Below are positions 15,524 through 23,899 of a DNA stretch of 64,000 nt, piece by piece. The first letter of the stretch is position 1. Every line of letters starts with the position of its first letter. Source of the stretch: Anaeromicrobium sediminis (lineage in GTDB: Bacteria; Bacillota; Clostridia; Peptostreptococcales; Thermotaleaceae); contig NZ_NIBG01000003.1 of NCBI RefSeq assembly GCF_002270055.1, forward strand, positions 232,680-296,679. The letters are read 5' to 3'. The notes under the pieces are model-generated. The model searched no databases. It was not told the DNA's origin and saw nothing but the letters and a program-made list of their open reading frames with translations. The position numbers and the translations under genes were made by a program.

Positions 15524-16618
15524 ATGGGTAAAGAAGTTATTTCAGATAAACAAGGCATATGCATTGTGATCTTATTCATAACAGGGAGTTCTGTATTATT
15601 TGGTATAGGAGCAGATGCAGAAAATGACGCATGGATAGCTATAATCATTTCGATCCTATTTTCACTTCCAATATTAATGATTTATGCTAGAATTCTTTCA
15701 CTTTTTCAGGAAAAAGATATATTTGATATTTTAGAATTAGTATTTGGTAAAATTTTAGGAAAGATAATTAGTATGTTATATGTGTGGTTTGCCCTTCACT
15801 TAGGGGGATTGGTTTTAAGAGATTTTGGAGAATTTCCTACTATTGTTTCAATACCAAAAACTCCTCGTATAGTACCTATGGTATGTATTTCTTTTTTATG
15901 TTGTTGGGCAATAAAAGAAGGTATAGAGGTATTAGGTAGAAGTGGAGAATTTATGCTTCCAATAGTAGTATCTTTAACTGTGGTAGGTGTAAGCCTATCA
16001 ATTCCAAATATGGAGTTTAAACATATTGAACCTATATTTAATAAAGGTATTAATCCTATTGTGAATGGAGCTTTTGCAGTGTTTTCATTCCCCTTTGGTG
16101 AAACAATTTTATTTTGTGGAGTTTTTTCAAGGTTAAAAAATAATAAATCACCATATAAAATTTATTTACTAGGATTAATAATTGGAGGAATTTTGATATT
16201 TATTATTTCACAGGCTACCTTTGTGATTTTAGGATTTGATGGATATAAGGCAGAGTTATTTCCCACATATGCTGCTGCTACTAGAATAGATGTGCTAGAT
16301 TTCATACAAAGGATTGAGATAATTGTAGCAATAGGCTTTTTCTTTGGAGGATTTATTAAAATAAGCGTCTGTTTGTTAGTTGCCTGCAAAGGAATTGAAA
16401 AAGTATTTGAGTGTGATAATTATAGGTATATTGCAATTATTACTACTTTGTTCATGTTGAATTTATCCATAATAATGCATAAAAGTTTTTTAGAAGTAAT
16501 TAGATGGACTATTGCAACCTGGAGATATTATGCTTTTCCATTTCAAGTTATCATACCTATTTCTATACTTATTGTAGCTGAAATAAAGAAGAAAAGAGAA
16601 AAAATTAAAGTAGAATAA
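15524..16618 (+). CDS. GerAB-type spore germination permease
   Basis: A 364-residue integral membrane protein of the GerAB/GerKB spore germination family (APC superfamily) with about ten hydrophobic segments. Visible signatures are ISDKQGICIVILFITGSSVL at the N-terminus, GLVLRDFGEFPTIVSIPKTP near residue 95 and FPFGETILFCGVF near residue 190. B subunits sit in the spore inner membrane and bind germinants as part of A-B-C receptors. Here no A or C subunit gene is adjacent, so it is an orphan B subunit. GGAGGAG precedes the ATG, and a bidirectional terminator follows. Confidence 0.87.
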   Translation: MGKEVISDKQGICIVILFITGSSVLFGIGADAENDAWIAIIISILFSLPILMIYARILSLFQEKDIFDILELVFGKILGKIISMLYVWFALHLGGLVLRDFGEFPTIVSIPKTPRIVPMVCISFLCCWAIKEGIEVLGRSGEFMLPIVVSLTVVGVSLSIPNMEFKHIEPIFNKGINPIVNGAFAVFSFPFGETILFCGVFSRLKNNKSPYKIYLLGLIIGGILIFIISQATFVILGFDGYKAELFPTYAAATRIDVLDFIQRIEIIVAIGFFFGGFIKISVCLLVACKGIEKVFECDNYRYIAIITTLFMLNLSIIMHKSFLEVIRWTIATWRYYAFPFQVIIPISILIVAEIKKKREKIKVE

Positions 16619-16626
16619 TTTAAAAT

Positions 16627-16687
16627 AAAAAAAGCATTTCTGGTTCAACTCTAATTATTGATTATGACCAAAAATGCTTTTTATTTA
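16627..16687. terminator. Bidirectional terminator between gerAB and flotillin genes
   Basis: AAAAAGCATTT and AAATGCTTTTT arms with an inner TGGT/ACCA pair; A- and T-rich flanks on both sides serve the two convergent genes. Confidence 0.75.
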
Positions 16688-16723
16688 ATTAGAAATTCTT
16701 ATTATAAATATATGACAGTAGAA

Positions 16724-18232
16724 TTACTCCTCATTAAAAGAATCCTCTGTAATAGCTTCTTCTATGGCATCATCCGTACTTACTTTATTTTTAAGTAAGT
16801 TTAATAAATTGATTCCAGTAGTAGCCTCTATAGTTTCCGGTAGCTGACTCATCATGGTAGTCACATAATTAGAAACCTTAGCTGCACCTGTGTTATTTCC
16901 ATCTCCACCATTATCTACAATAACAATTTTCTCTGTTTTTGCAAGTGGTGCAGAAATACTGTTGGCAATTTCAGGTAGTTTCTCAACAAGCATTTGGATA
17001 ACTGCGGCTTCATTGTATTGTTTGAAGGCCTCTGCCTTTTGGAACATTGCTTCTGCTTCTGCTTTACCCTTTTCTTCTATGATACTAGCTTCTGCCTGAC
17101 CTTCTAATCTAATGGCTTCCGCTTTTGCCTCACCTTCAAGCCTTATGGCTTGAGCTCTAGCCTCTGCCTCTTGAATATCCTTATATCTCTTAGCCTCAGA
17201 TTCTAGTTTCATAGCTTGAGCCCTAGCTTCTGCCTCTTGAATATCCTTATACTTTTTTGCCTCTGCTTGTTTCTTAACGCTAGCTTCTAGTTCTCTTTCC
17301 TTCTTAGCAGCTTCTCTTTCGGCAAGTTGAATTTCTCTCTCTTTCTTAAGAAGTTCTACAGCCATCTCTGTCTCTGTTACTTCTTTTTTAACTTTGTTTT
17401 GTTCTATTTCGTAAGCAAGGTCAGCCTTGGCTTTTTCTGTCTCTTGCTCTTTTCTGTATGCTTGAACCTTAAGTTCTTTTTCTTTAGCAAATTCTGAAAT
17501 CTCAGTTTCTGCTTCAAGTCTTGCTTGCTCTCCAAATTTGAAGGCCTTAGATGTTTCAATCTTTGAATTTTTCTGTGCTTCAGCCGTTTGGATTTTTGTT
17601 TCTGAAGTAGCCTTGGCTTCTGATATTTCTGCATCTCTTTTTACTTCTGCAATTCTCTTTTTACCTAATGCTTGTAAATAACCATTAGAGTCAGAAATAT
17701 CTTTAATTGTGAATGCCTTTATTTCAAGACCCATACCAGCAAGATCAACAGCAGCTACCTCTTGAACTTGGGATGCAAATTTTTCTCGATCTTTATGAAT
17801 TTCTTCCACAGTCATTTTTGAGATGATTTCACGTAGTTTTCCCTCTAAAACATCCTTTGCAGTTGATTTTATAAAATCTACAGTGTTACTTTCGTTACCT
17901 GTATTGAACTGCTCTACTGCAGAATAAATAGAAGCTTGATCAGATTTAACCTTAATAACAGTAACACCATCTACAATAATATCTACACCTTGTTCTGTTA
18001 ATGCTCTTTCTGTTCTTACATCAATTTTCATGTTTTCTAAAGAAATCATATCGTATCTTTCTAGTAATGGAATAACAAGACCACCACCACCAGAAATAAC
18101 TCTCTTTTTTAGACCTGTAACAATATAGGCCTTATCCTGTGGAACCTTCTTCCACATAGTCACAATACCAGCAACTAAAAGAATGATTACAGCCACTATT
18201 GCAGCTGGAACTCCATAAGTAACTAAATTCAT
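16724..18232 (-). CDS. floT: Flotillin-like SPFH protein
   Basis: A 502-residue membrane-anchored SPFH protein. One hydrophobic segment is at residues 8-27, the SPFH/PHB domain covers about 30-190, and a long Glu/Ala/Lys-rich coiled coil covers about 190-400. FloT organises functional membrane microdomains. The coiled coil contains two almost identical 22-residue units, at 326-347 and 348-369 (KKYKDIQEAEARAQAMKLES and KRYKDIQEAEARAQAIRLEG), evidence of an internal duplication. It lies 11 bp after an NfeD-like gene, the standard partner. AGGAGG precedes the ATG. The C-terminal tail is acidic. Confidence 0.9.
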   Translation of the reverse strand: MNLVTYGVPAAIVAVIILLVAGIVTMWKKVPQDKAYIVTGLKKRVISGGGGLVIPLLERYDMISLENMKIDVRTERALTEQGVDIIVDGVTVIKVKSDQASIYSAVEQFNTGNESNTVDFIKSTAKDVLEGKLREIISKMTVEEIHKDREKFASQVQEVAAVDLAGMGLEIKAFTIKDISDSNGYLQALGKKRIAEVKRDAEISEAKATSETKIQTAEAQKNSKIETSKAFKFGEQARLEAETEISEFAKEKELKVQAYRKEQETEKAKADLAYEIEQNKVKKEVTETEMAVELLKKEREIQLAEREAAKKERELEASVKKQAEAKKYKDIQEAEARAQAMKLESEAKRYKDIQEAEARAQAIRLEGEAKAEAIRLEGQAEASIIEEKGKAEAEAMFQKAEAFKQYNEAAVIQMLVEKLPEIANSISAPLAKTEKIVIVDNGGDGNNTGAAKVSNYVTTMMSQLPETIEATTGINLLNLLKNKVSTDDAIEEAITEDSFNEE

Positions 18233-18243
18233 TTTAAATCCTC

Positions 18244-18786
18244 CTAATAATAAAAGTTTTTAAACTCCACATAAAAGATATTTTCCTTAATATCTATTAT
18301 GTATACCTCTGTACCTGATTTAATATATTTACCATTCACATGTTTAGCAGGAGCGTTATAATTATTACCGTTTATCGTATATGTAATCTCTCCAAAACCA
18401 TTTTCAACAATGGATGATTTAACTTTTCCAGTTAATTGCATGATTTCATCCTTTGAAGGTGCACTAGTATTTTGTGACTTATGCAGTGGTACAATAATAA
18501 GCCTGTAGACAAGTGCTGATATTATATAAGCAAATAAAAATGATAGTGCCAATGTGTACATGGTAGACAAATTTTTGTAGGTGTTCATAATACCTACACC
18601 ACCAAATACAGTAATGAATATTATCACTGTAATAGGTTTTAGTGGAAAAATAATCAGGTTAAATAAATCTATATCTCCTTCAATCCCTCCCTCTAGATTA
18701 GTAGAATTAAACAATTGACCCAATATTAATGAAACAATGGTATATAATACACCTGTGAAGAATGCAACTTTATATAGTACAAGCAT
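18244..18786 (-). CDS. NfeD-like membrane protein
   Basis: A 180-residue protein with four hydrophobic segments in its first 110 residues and a C-terminal OB-fold-like region (IMQLTGKVKSSIVENGFGEI, then ...GKYIKSGTEVYIIDI), typical of short NfeD proteins. NfeD proteins pair with stomatin or flotillin, and the flotillin gene follows 11 bp downstream, so the two form an operon. AAAGG lies about 12 bp before the ATG at 18786. Confidence 0.8.
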   Translation of the reverse strand: MLVLYKVAFFTGVLYTIVSLILGQLFNSTNLEGGIEGDIDLFNLIIFPLKPITVIIFITVFGGVGIMNTYKNLSTMYTLALSFLFAYIISALVYRLIIVPLHKSQNTSAPSKDEIMQLTGKVKSSIVENGFGEITYTINGNNYNAPAKHVNGKYIKSGTEVYIIDIKENIFYVEFKNFYY

Positions 18787-19110
18787 ACTTAAACACTACC
18801 TTTCTGGGAAATATTGGCTTAGGGTAACATTTTACACTATTTAACATGAAAAAAATGTAAAAATTTGGAGAGAAGCTGTTATTTTTTATTTTTGTAAATT
18901 TTATATAAAAGAAATTAGTTTTAGTAAAAATAATAAAGAAGATTAAAAACTTCTAAAAATTAATTTTTAAAGCCTCAATCTATAAAAAAATAGATTGAGG
19001 CTTTATTTTAATAAAAATATGAATCATATGGTAAAATATTGATTATGACTTTATATTTAAGAAGATTTTATAGAAATGTAGTATTTAGAGTAGCTTGAAA
19101 ATATAATGAT
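18787..19110. other. Intergenic region with one strong hairpin
   Basis: It is very AT-rich. It should hold the nfeD-flotillin promoter on the minus strand, but I see no convincing boxes. A strong hairpin lies at 18968-19010, and a TGGTAAAAT motif on the plus strand at 19029 has no plus-strand gene close behind it. Confidence 0.4.
18968..19010. terminator. Strong hairpin, probable terminator
   Basis: A 15-bp perfect stem (AAAGCCTCAATCTAT and complement) with an A-rich loop. On the plus strand it is followed by ATTTTAAT, but the nearest gene ending towards it is the minus-strand STAS-like gene. Confidence 0.65.
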
Positions 19111-19488
19111 CTAAAAGTATTCTTTTAACCAATTAGTTCCTTTGAATTCAGAGGTGAAGAGTCTAATATTAGAAGAATGAGATTTAAGTCTAAAATACAA
19201 GTTTGTATAAAAGGTGTCTAAGCCAATAGTGCCCTTTGCTAGAACAGCAGTGGCTTTAAACCGACTATGAACATCTGCAGTGAGTAGATATTCCATTGCT
19301 TCTTTAGTGCAGAATTTTATTTCTCTAAGATCTACAAAAAGACAACTTTTAATAACATTTTTTCTAACATAGTCGCAAAGATGCTTGGCCTCATCAATAT
19401 CAATTATAGGATTGTTAATTAGAGTAATTTTTAGTATTTTATTATTAAGTGGTTCAATTTTAGCATATTCAGTCTCATACTGTAACAT
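19111..19488 (-). CDS. STAS/SEC14-like (DUF7793-type) domain protein
   Basis: A 125-residue soluble protein. The strand-helix order and segments such as CLFVDLREIKFCTKEAMEYL (residues 50-69) and ATAVLAKGTIGLDTFYTNLY resemble small STAS- or SEC14-like stand-alone domains found in many bacteria, whose roles are unknown. AAGGGG precedes the ATG at 19488. Upstream are two near-identical 18-bp direct repeats, one containing a perfect Spo0A box on this gene's strand, so sporulation-phase control is likely. Confidence 0.65.
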   Translation of the reverse strand: MLQYETEYAKIEPLNNKILKITLINNPIIDIDEAKHLCDYVRKNVIKSCLFVDLREIKFCTKEAMEYLLTADVHSRFKATAVLAKGTIGLDTFYTNLYFRLKSHSSNIRLFTSEFKGTNWLKEYF

Positions 19489-19508
19489 GGCTTACCCCTT
19501 TCTGCAGG

Positions 19509-19554
19509 TCGAAAAATATTATGTTTCTATTATGATTCGACAAATATTATGTTT
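19509..19554 (-). promoter_or_regulatory. Direct repeats with a perfect Spo0A (0A) box
   Basis: TTTGTCGAA, matching the 0A-box consensus TTTGTCRAA at every base, lies on the minus strand at 19536-19544, about 48 bp before the start codon at 19488. An imperfect copy (TTTTTCGAC) lies 28 bp closer to the gene, within 18-bp direct repeats beginning at 19509 and 19537. Confidence 0.6.
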
Positions 19555-19643
19555 TTCCTTTGTACGAAATAAGTTAATATTGTATGAATTTATTATATAA
19601 ATAAAACTGATTAGAGAATGTAGGAGAAAGGAATGAATTATTT

Positions 19644-20210
19644 ATGCTATTTCATAAATTAATTGAAACAAATAGATTAGCTTTAAGGATTTTAGATGAA
19701 TCATATGGAGTTAAGGTATTAGATTTCTACTTAAGAAATAAAGAATTTTTTCAGGTATGGGAACCTAGAAGAGACGAAGAATTTTTTCGCTTAGAATTTC
19801 AAAAAAGACAACTTGAGAGTGAAATAAAAGAAATTATTGAAGGTAGATTATTTAAGGTATGGATTTTTGAAAAGGAAGATAAAGAATTTGAGAATGTTAT
19901 TGGATCAATAGCACTAAATAATATTGTGAGAGGTTGTTTTCATTCGTGCTTTTTAGGTTATAAGATAGATGAACATAAAAAGAATAAGGGGTACATGACA
20001 GAGGCCATAAAGGCAGTAATTGATCATGCTTTTAGTGAATTAGAGTTACATAGGATAGAGGCTAATATAATGCCACGTAACAAGGCGTCTTTAAGAGTTG
20101 TTGAAAAACTTGGTTTTTACAGTGAGGGGTTAGCAAAGAAATATTTAAAAATCAATGGGAAATGGGAAGATCACATACATATGGTTTTACGTAATGAAGA
20201 AATGGAATAG
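19644..20210 (+). CDS. RimJ-type ribosomal-protein-alanine N-acetyltransferase family protein
   Basis: A 188-residue GNAT of the RimJ/RimL group: IETNRLALRILDESYGVKVL at the N-terminus, CFLGYKIDEHKKNKGYMTEA as the cofactor loop near residue 105, and RIEANIMPRNKASLRVVEKL near residue 135. This subgroup matches RimJ-like enzymes, which acetylate the N-terminal alanine of ribosomal protein S5, more closely than the other GNATs in the window do. An AGGAGAAAGG site precedes the ATG. A terminator shared with thrC follows. Confidence 0.82.
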   Translation: MLFHKLIETNRLALRILDESYGVKVLDFYLRNKEFFQVWEPRRDEEFFRLEFQKRQLESEIKEIIEGRLFKVWIFEKEDKEFENVIGSIALNNIVRGCFHSCFLGYKIDEHKKNKGYMTEAIKAVIDHAFSELELHRIEANIMPRNKASLRVVEKLGFYSEGLAKKYLKINGKWEDHIHMVLRNEEME

Positions 20211-20240
20211 TCATTTTAATATATAAATAATGATATGAAA

Positions 20241-20275
20241 AAACTCTAATAGGAAACTACCTATTAGAGTTTGGT
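20241..20275. terminator. Bidirectional terminator
   Basis: A 12-bp perfect stem (AAACTCTAATAG and complement) lies between convergent genes, with A-rich sequence to the left and a T-rich stretch to the right. Confidence 0.8.
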
Positions 20276-20298
20276 TTGATTGTTTTATTCAATCTATA

Positions 20299-21420
20299 CT
20301 AATCTTTTTTCAATCCAGCTCCACATAAAGGAAGTATCACTTTACCATCTAATTCGCTATTATTTGCATTGTAATAATTTATGAATCCGGCAAAGGTTGC
20401 TGCAGTAGTAGGTTCTACATAGAATCCTTTTTCAGCTAGGTATTTTCTTGCTTCAACAATTTTATTTTCTGGAGCTGTAATGATTTCACCTTCTGTAGCT
20501 CTAATAGCTTCTAATATTTGTTTTCCTCTCATTGGTTTAGCAATGGCGATTCCCTCAGCTAAAGTTCCTGTATTTGTAACCTCATCAACAGAATCTTTTC
20601 CTTCTTTAAAAGCTCTATATATAGGAGCACAGCCCTTAGCTTGAACTGCAATAATTTTTGGTATTTTTTCTATTAAACCTAAATCCAATAATTCTTTAAA
20701 TCCATAATAACAACCTAATAAAAGAGTACCGTTTCCTACTGGAATTACTAATGAACCAGGCAAATCTCCATTTAGCTGTTCATAGATTTCATAGGCATAG
20801 GTCTTTGTACCCTGGTAGAAAAATGGATTATAAACATGACTGGCATAAAAGCCTTCTCCATTTTCTACTGCATTTAAGGCGGCCTTTGCAGTATCTTCTC
20901 TAGTTCCCTTAACTATATGAACTTTTGCACCATGGGAAGAAATTTGCTTAATCTTTTTAGAAGAAGTGCCCTCAGGAACATAAATATCACATTCTATTCC
21001 TACTCTACTTGCATAAGCTGCTATTGAATTTCCAGCATTTCCACTGCTATCTTGAATAACTTTTTTTATACCAAGTTCCTTAGCTTTAGAAATTAATACT
21101 ACAGCACCTCTATCTTTAAAAGATAAGGTGGGCATTAAATAATCAACCTTTACTAGTAAATTAGGATTGTCTTTTTCAAGAGGTATAATAGGCGTTAAAC
21201 CTTCACCCATAGTAAGGTCTTTCCATAAATTAAAACTATCATCAAAAGGAAGCGTTTTCAAATATCTAAATAAGTTCCATTCATTACTTAAAATATCTTC
21301 CTTTGAAAATATAAAATCAAATTTTTCAAGGTCTAATAACCCTCCACATTCACATCTAAAAACTAGTGTTTTAGGGTCATACTTTTTATCACATTCACAG
21401 CATATATACTTAATTGACAT
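20299..21420 (-). CDS. thrC: Threonine synthase
   Basis: A 373-residue PLP enzyme that converts O-phospho-L-homoserine to L-threonine. The N-terminus has a zinc-ribbon-like set of cysteines (YICCEC, and CEC at 23-25), normal in this subgroup. The PLP lysine is K102 in LSFKDRG. Substrate and cofactor loops DSSGNAGNSIAAYA and PVGNGTLLLG are present. No hom or thrB gene is adjacent, so it stands alone. GGAGAG precedes the ATG at 21420. A homologue acting on another phospho-amino acid cannot be excluded, but threonine synthase is the simplest reading. Confidence 0.85.
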   Translation of the reverse strand: MSIKYICCECDKKYDPKTLVFRCECGGLLDLEKFDFIFSKEDILSNEWNLFRYLKTLPFDDSFNLWKDLTMGEGLTPIIPLEKDNPNLLVKVDYLMPTLSFKDRGAVVLISKAKELGIKKVIQDSSGNAGNSIAAYASRVGIECDIYVPEGTSSKKIKQISSHGAKVHIVKGTREDTAKAALNAVENGEGFYASHVYNPFFYQGTKTYAYEIYEQLNGDLPGSLVIPVGNGTLLLGCYYGFKELLDLGLIEKIPKIIAVQAKGCAPIYRAFKEGKDSVDEVTNTGTLAEGIAIAKPMRGKQILEAIRATEGEIITAPENKIVEARKYLAEKGFYVEPTTAATFAGFINYYNANNSELDGKVILPLCGAGLKKD

Positions 21421-21747
21421 AATATCCTCTCCTAAACTATTTTGTAATTCTTATAAAATATTATATTAAAAACTTCACAAAATATAAAAGAATATATGAA
21501 ATAAGCTCAAACAAATTATTGAAAAGATAAAAGAAATCAATTTGGGTTTAACCCATGGGCAAATCCTATGAAATACTTCAGTATAGAGTATAAAGAGGAA
21601 AATGTGAAACTTAAATATTCTATTTTTAGTATAGTATATAGGCTAATTATAATAGCAGCTATTGTCACTTATATGAGAAAATTACAGTTGTAGCGGATTA
21701 AGTCGAGATAAAAAAGAAAAATTTCACAGAAGATGGAGGGCAAGAAT
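21421..21747. other. Intergenic region between thrC and a small membrane-protein gene
   Basis: Divergent promoters should lie here, but no clear boxes are seen. A short palindrome, TGGGTTTAACCCA, lies near 21544-21556 and could be an operator. Nothing else is recognised. Confidence 0.3.
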
Positions 21748-21903
21748 ATGGATAAACAATTTTTTGTTGGATTTGGAACATTGGCTTTAATTAATGCTGG
21801 ATTAGCCCAAGGAAAAAATAGATCAGGTCTTAATTGGTTTCTCCTTTCTTTAATATTGGGACCTATAGCCACTTTTTTTATTGTCATATCAGAAACGAAA
21901 TAA
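21748..21903 (+). CDS. Small conserved membrane protein
   Basis: A 51-residue open frame with a strong TGGAGGG site 7 bp before its ATG and a terminator after it. It has two hydrophobic stretches separated by a basic loop (LAQGKNRSGLNWFLLSLILG), then GPIATFFIVISETK. The GKNRSGLxWFLLxLILGPIAT pattern is one I associate with short Firmicute membrane proteins of unknown function. The ribosome site, terminator and residue pattern all support a real gene. Confidence 0.75.
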   Translation: MDKQFFVGFGTLALINAGLAQGKNRSGLNWFLLSLILGPIATFFIVISETK

Positions 21904-22221
21904 GAAGAGGATATAATTACTTATAAACTAAGGCTTATTATGTGGGAAATGTAAAAAAATCTATGCTCAAATGAAAATAATAACTTCTTTCTGGTGATAA
22001 TTAAAAAGAATATTAAAACCAGAAAGGAGTTTTTTTCATACTAAAATTAAGTGTATATATGTAAATTAAATAGATGTTAAAATTTCATTAATCCTTTGAG
22101 AAAAAACATATGAACTCATAAAACTACTTATAAAAGAGGAAATAATTTTTATTTTTGAATATATATTATTTTAAAAATAACAATAATAATATAATTTATT
22201 TTTATATAAACGGAAAGTTGG
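21904..22221. other. Intergenic region
   Basis: It holds the terminator at 21982-22036, then about 180 bp of extremely AT-rich DNA that should carry the promoter of the DUF421 gene. No gene is seen. Confidence 0.4.
21982..22036 (+). terminator. Rho-independent terminator
   Basis: A 14-bp stem (AACTTCTTTCTGGT with ACCAGAAAGGAGTT, one G-T pair), a 22-nt loop and TTTTTTT. Confidence 0.75.
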
Positions 22222-22914
22222 GTGAATATTTTGGCTGAACCTTTAATGATTGTAATTAGAACAATTTTGGCACTTATTCTTCTTTTTATATCTACAAAAA
22301 TATTGACTAAAAGAAGCTTATCTAAGTTAACTTATTTTGACCATATTGCCATGTTTACTTTAGGAACTTTAGGTGGCAATCTAGCATTTAATGTGAAGAT
22401 AAAGATTATATATTTTATTATTGCTATGACTGTAACTACAGTAGTTGTTTTTTTAGCAAGCTATATTTCTTTAAAATCCAGGTCATTACGTAAACATTTG
22501 GCTGGAGAACCTACTATTTTAATTAGGAATGGAAAGATATTAGAAAATAATATGTATAAATTACAATATTCTTATGACTATCTGATTCAACAACTTCGCC
22601 AAGAAGATGTTTTTGATATTAGCCATGTTGAATTTGCCATATTAGAACCTAATGGAGAGTTAAGTGTTCAGTTAAAATCTGAAAATCGCCCTTTAACTCC
22701 AAAGGATCTTAATATAAAGACTAACTATGAAGGTCTTGCTACGGAAATAATCCTAGATGGAAAGTTAATAGAAAATAATCTTAAGTTAAATAATTTAACC
22801 AAAGAGAGCCTCAACAAAGAACTACATAAAAGAGGAATTAAGCATATAAAGGAAGTGGCATTTGCAGCAGTAGCTACAAATGGAAGTTTATATATAGACC
22901 TTTATAAAGATTGA
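22222..22914 (+). CDS. DUF421 (YetF-type) membrane protein
   Basis: A 230-residue DUF421 protein. Three hydrophobic segments lie within residues 1-85, followed by a soluble DUF421 domain (FDHIAMFTLGTLGGN; ...HLAGEPTILIRNGKILENNM; YSYDYLIQQLRQEDVFDI), as in the Bacillus YetF, YdfR and YrbG proteins. Some YetF-like proteins travel with spores, but the function is unsettled. The start may be the GTG at 22222 or the TTG at 22231; neither has a strong ribosome site, and GGAAAG favours the GTG. Confidence 0.85.
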   Translation: MNILAEPLMIVIRTILALILLFISTKILTKRSLSKLTYFDHIAMFTLGTLGGNLAFNVKIKIIYFIIAMTVTTVVVFLASYISLKSRSLRKHLAGEPTILIRNGKILENNMYKLQYSYDYLIQQLRQEDVFDISHVEFAILEPNGELSVQLKSENRPLTPKDLNIKTNYEGLATEIILDGKLIENNLKLNNLTKESLNKELHKRGIKHIKEVAFAAVATNGSLYIDLYKD

Positions 22915-23098
22915 TTTATTCCTTACTTATATCCAATTAAGTTATGATTTTTCGTAAAGTTACCAACAAAGGATTAAGTATTTTTTAAATAGCACTAATT
23001 TACAGCATATATATGTTCATTATTATTAAAACTATTTCTATAGATGTACTAAGTTTACAAAATATAATTACAAAAATGGAAAGATAGGAGATTATTAA

Positions 23099-23722
23099 AT
23101 GAAAAAAATAATTCTTATATGTACCGTCTTTTTTCTAATGATTAGTGCAAATATAGTATATGGTCAAGCTGAAACCAGTACTTATACTGTTCAGCTTGGA
23201 GATAGTATGTGGAAAATTGCTGTAAAGTACCAAATTGGTTTAAGTGAAATTATCTCTAGTAATCCTCAGATTAAAAATCCAGCATTAATTTATCCAGGGC
23301 AAAAACTAAACATTCCTAATATTGCAGATGTAAAGAACTTAGAAAATGAAGTAATAAGGCTTGTTAATGTGGAAAGGTCTAAAAATGGATTACCTGCCCT
23401 TAAAGCCAATTGGCAATTATCTAGATGTGCTAGATATAAATCACAGGATATGATTAATAAAAACTATTTTAGTCATCAATCTCCAACTTATGGTTCTCCA
23501 TTTAAAATGATGGAATCCTTTGGACTTAGATTCTCTTCTGCTGGAGAGAATATTGCAAAAGGACAAAGAACGCCACAAGCAGTTATGAATGCTTGGATGA
23601 ACTCCCCTGGGCACAGAAATAATATTTTAAGCAAGACCTATACTGAAATAGGTGTTGGTTTGGCTAAAGACAAAAATGGAGTATGTTATTGGACACAAAT
23701 GTTTATGAAACCTACAAAATAG
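23099..23722 (+). CDS. Secreted LysM and CAP (SCP/PR1) domain protein, YkwD-like
   Basis: A 207-residue exported protein with a signal peptide at 1-22 (ending VYGQA). A LysM peptidoglycan-binding domain at about 28-72 (YTVQLGDSMWKIAVKYQIG ... NPALIYPGQKLNIPN) is followed by a CAP domain at 80-205 (VNVERSKNGLPALKAN; NYFSHQSPTYGSPFKMM; WMNSPGHRNNIL; YWTQMF). The CAP cavity residues (His in FSHQ, Glu in SAGENIA, His in GHRNNI) are present. Such proteins are common in spore coats and cell walls of Firmicutes. AGGAG precedes the ATG, and a terminator follows. Confidence 0.9.
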   Translation: MKKIILICTVFFLMISANIVYGQAETSTYTVQLGDSMWKIAVKYQIGLSEIISSNPQIKNPALIYPGQKLNIPNIADVKNLENEVIRLVNVERSKNGLPALKANWQLSRCARYKSQDMINKNYFSHQSPTYGSPFKMMESFGLRFSSAGENIAKGQRTPQAVMNAWMNSPGHRNNILSKTYTEIGVGLAKDKNGVCYWTQMFMKPTK

Positions 23723-23764
23723 AATGTTGATTGTAAAAATTATAGAGCGTTGAAATAATATATG

Positions 23765-23807
23765 AAGCCTAAATCTTTAAAGGAAAAAGATTTAGGCTTT
23801 ATTTTAT
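23765..23807 (+). terminator. Rho-independent terminator
   Basis: A 13-14 bp stem (AAGCCTAAATCTTT and complement) followed by ATTTTATT. Confidence 0.8.
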
Positions 23808-23837
23808 TATAATGAGAAAAATATTTCAGGAAACATA

Positions 23838-23846
23838 TGGTAAAAT
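23838..23846 (+). promoter_or_regulatory. Extended -10 promoter motif TGGTAAAAT
   Basis: This is the same motif as at 7952 and 10834, placed after a terminator and 54 bp before the methyltransferase start. Confidence 0.45.
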
Positions 23847-23899
23847 TATATTTAATCACACTAACTAGGCGGTAATAAAAATATAAAGGAGTGTTGTAA

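Noticed and set aside
17404-17634. 76-codon Lys/Arg-rich minus-strand frame
   Set aside because: An out-of-frame reading of the flotillin coiled-coil codons on the same strand.
19029-19037. TGGTAAAAT as a promoter for the GNAT gene at 19644
   Set aside because: It lies over 600 bp upstream, with a minus-strand gene in between.
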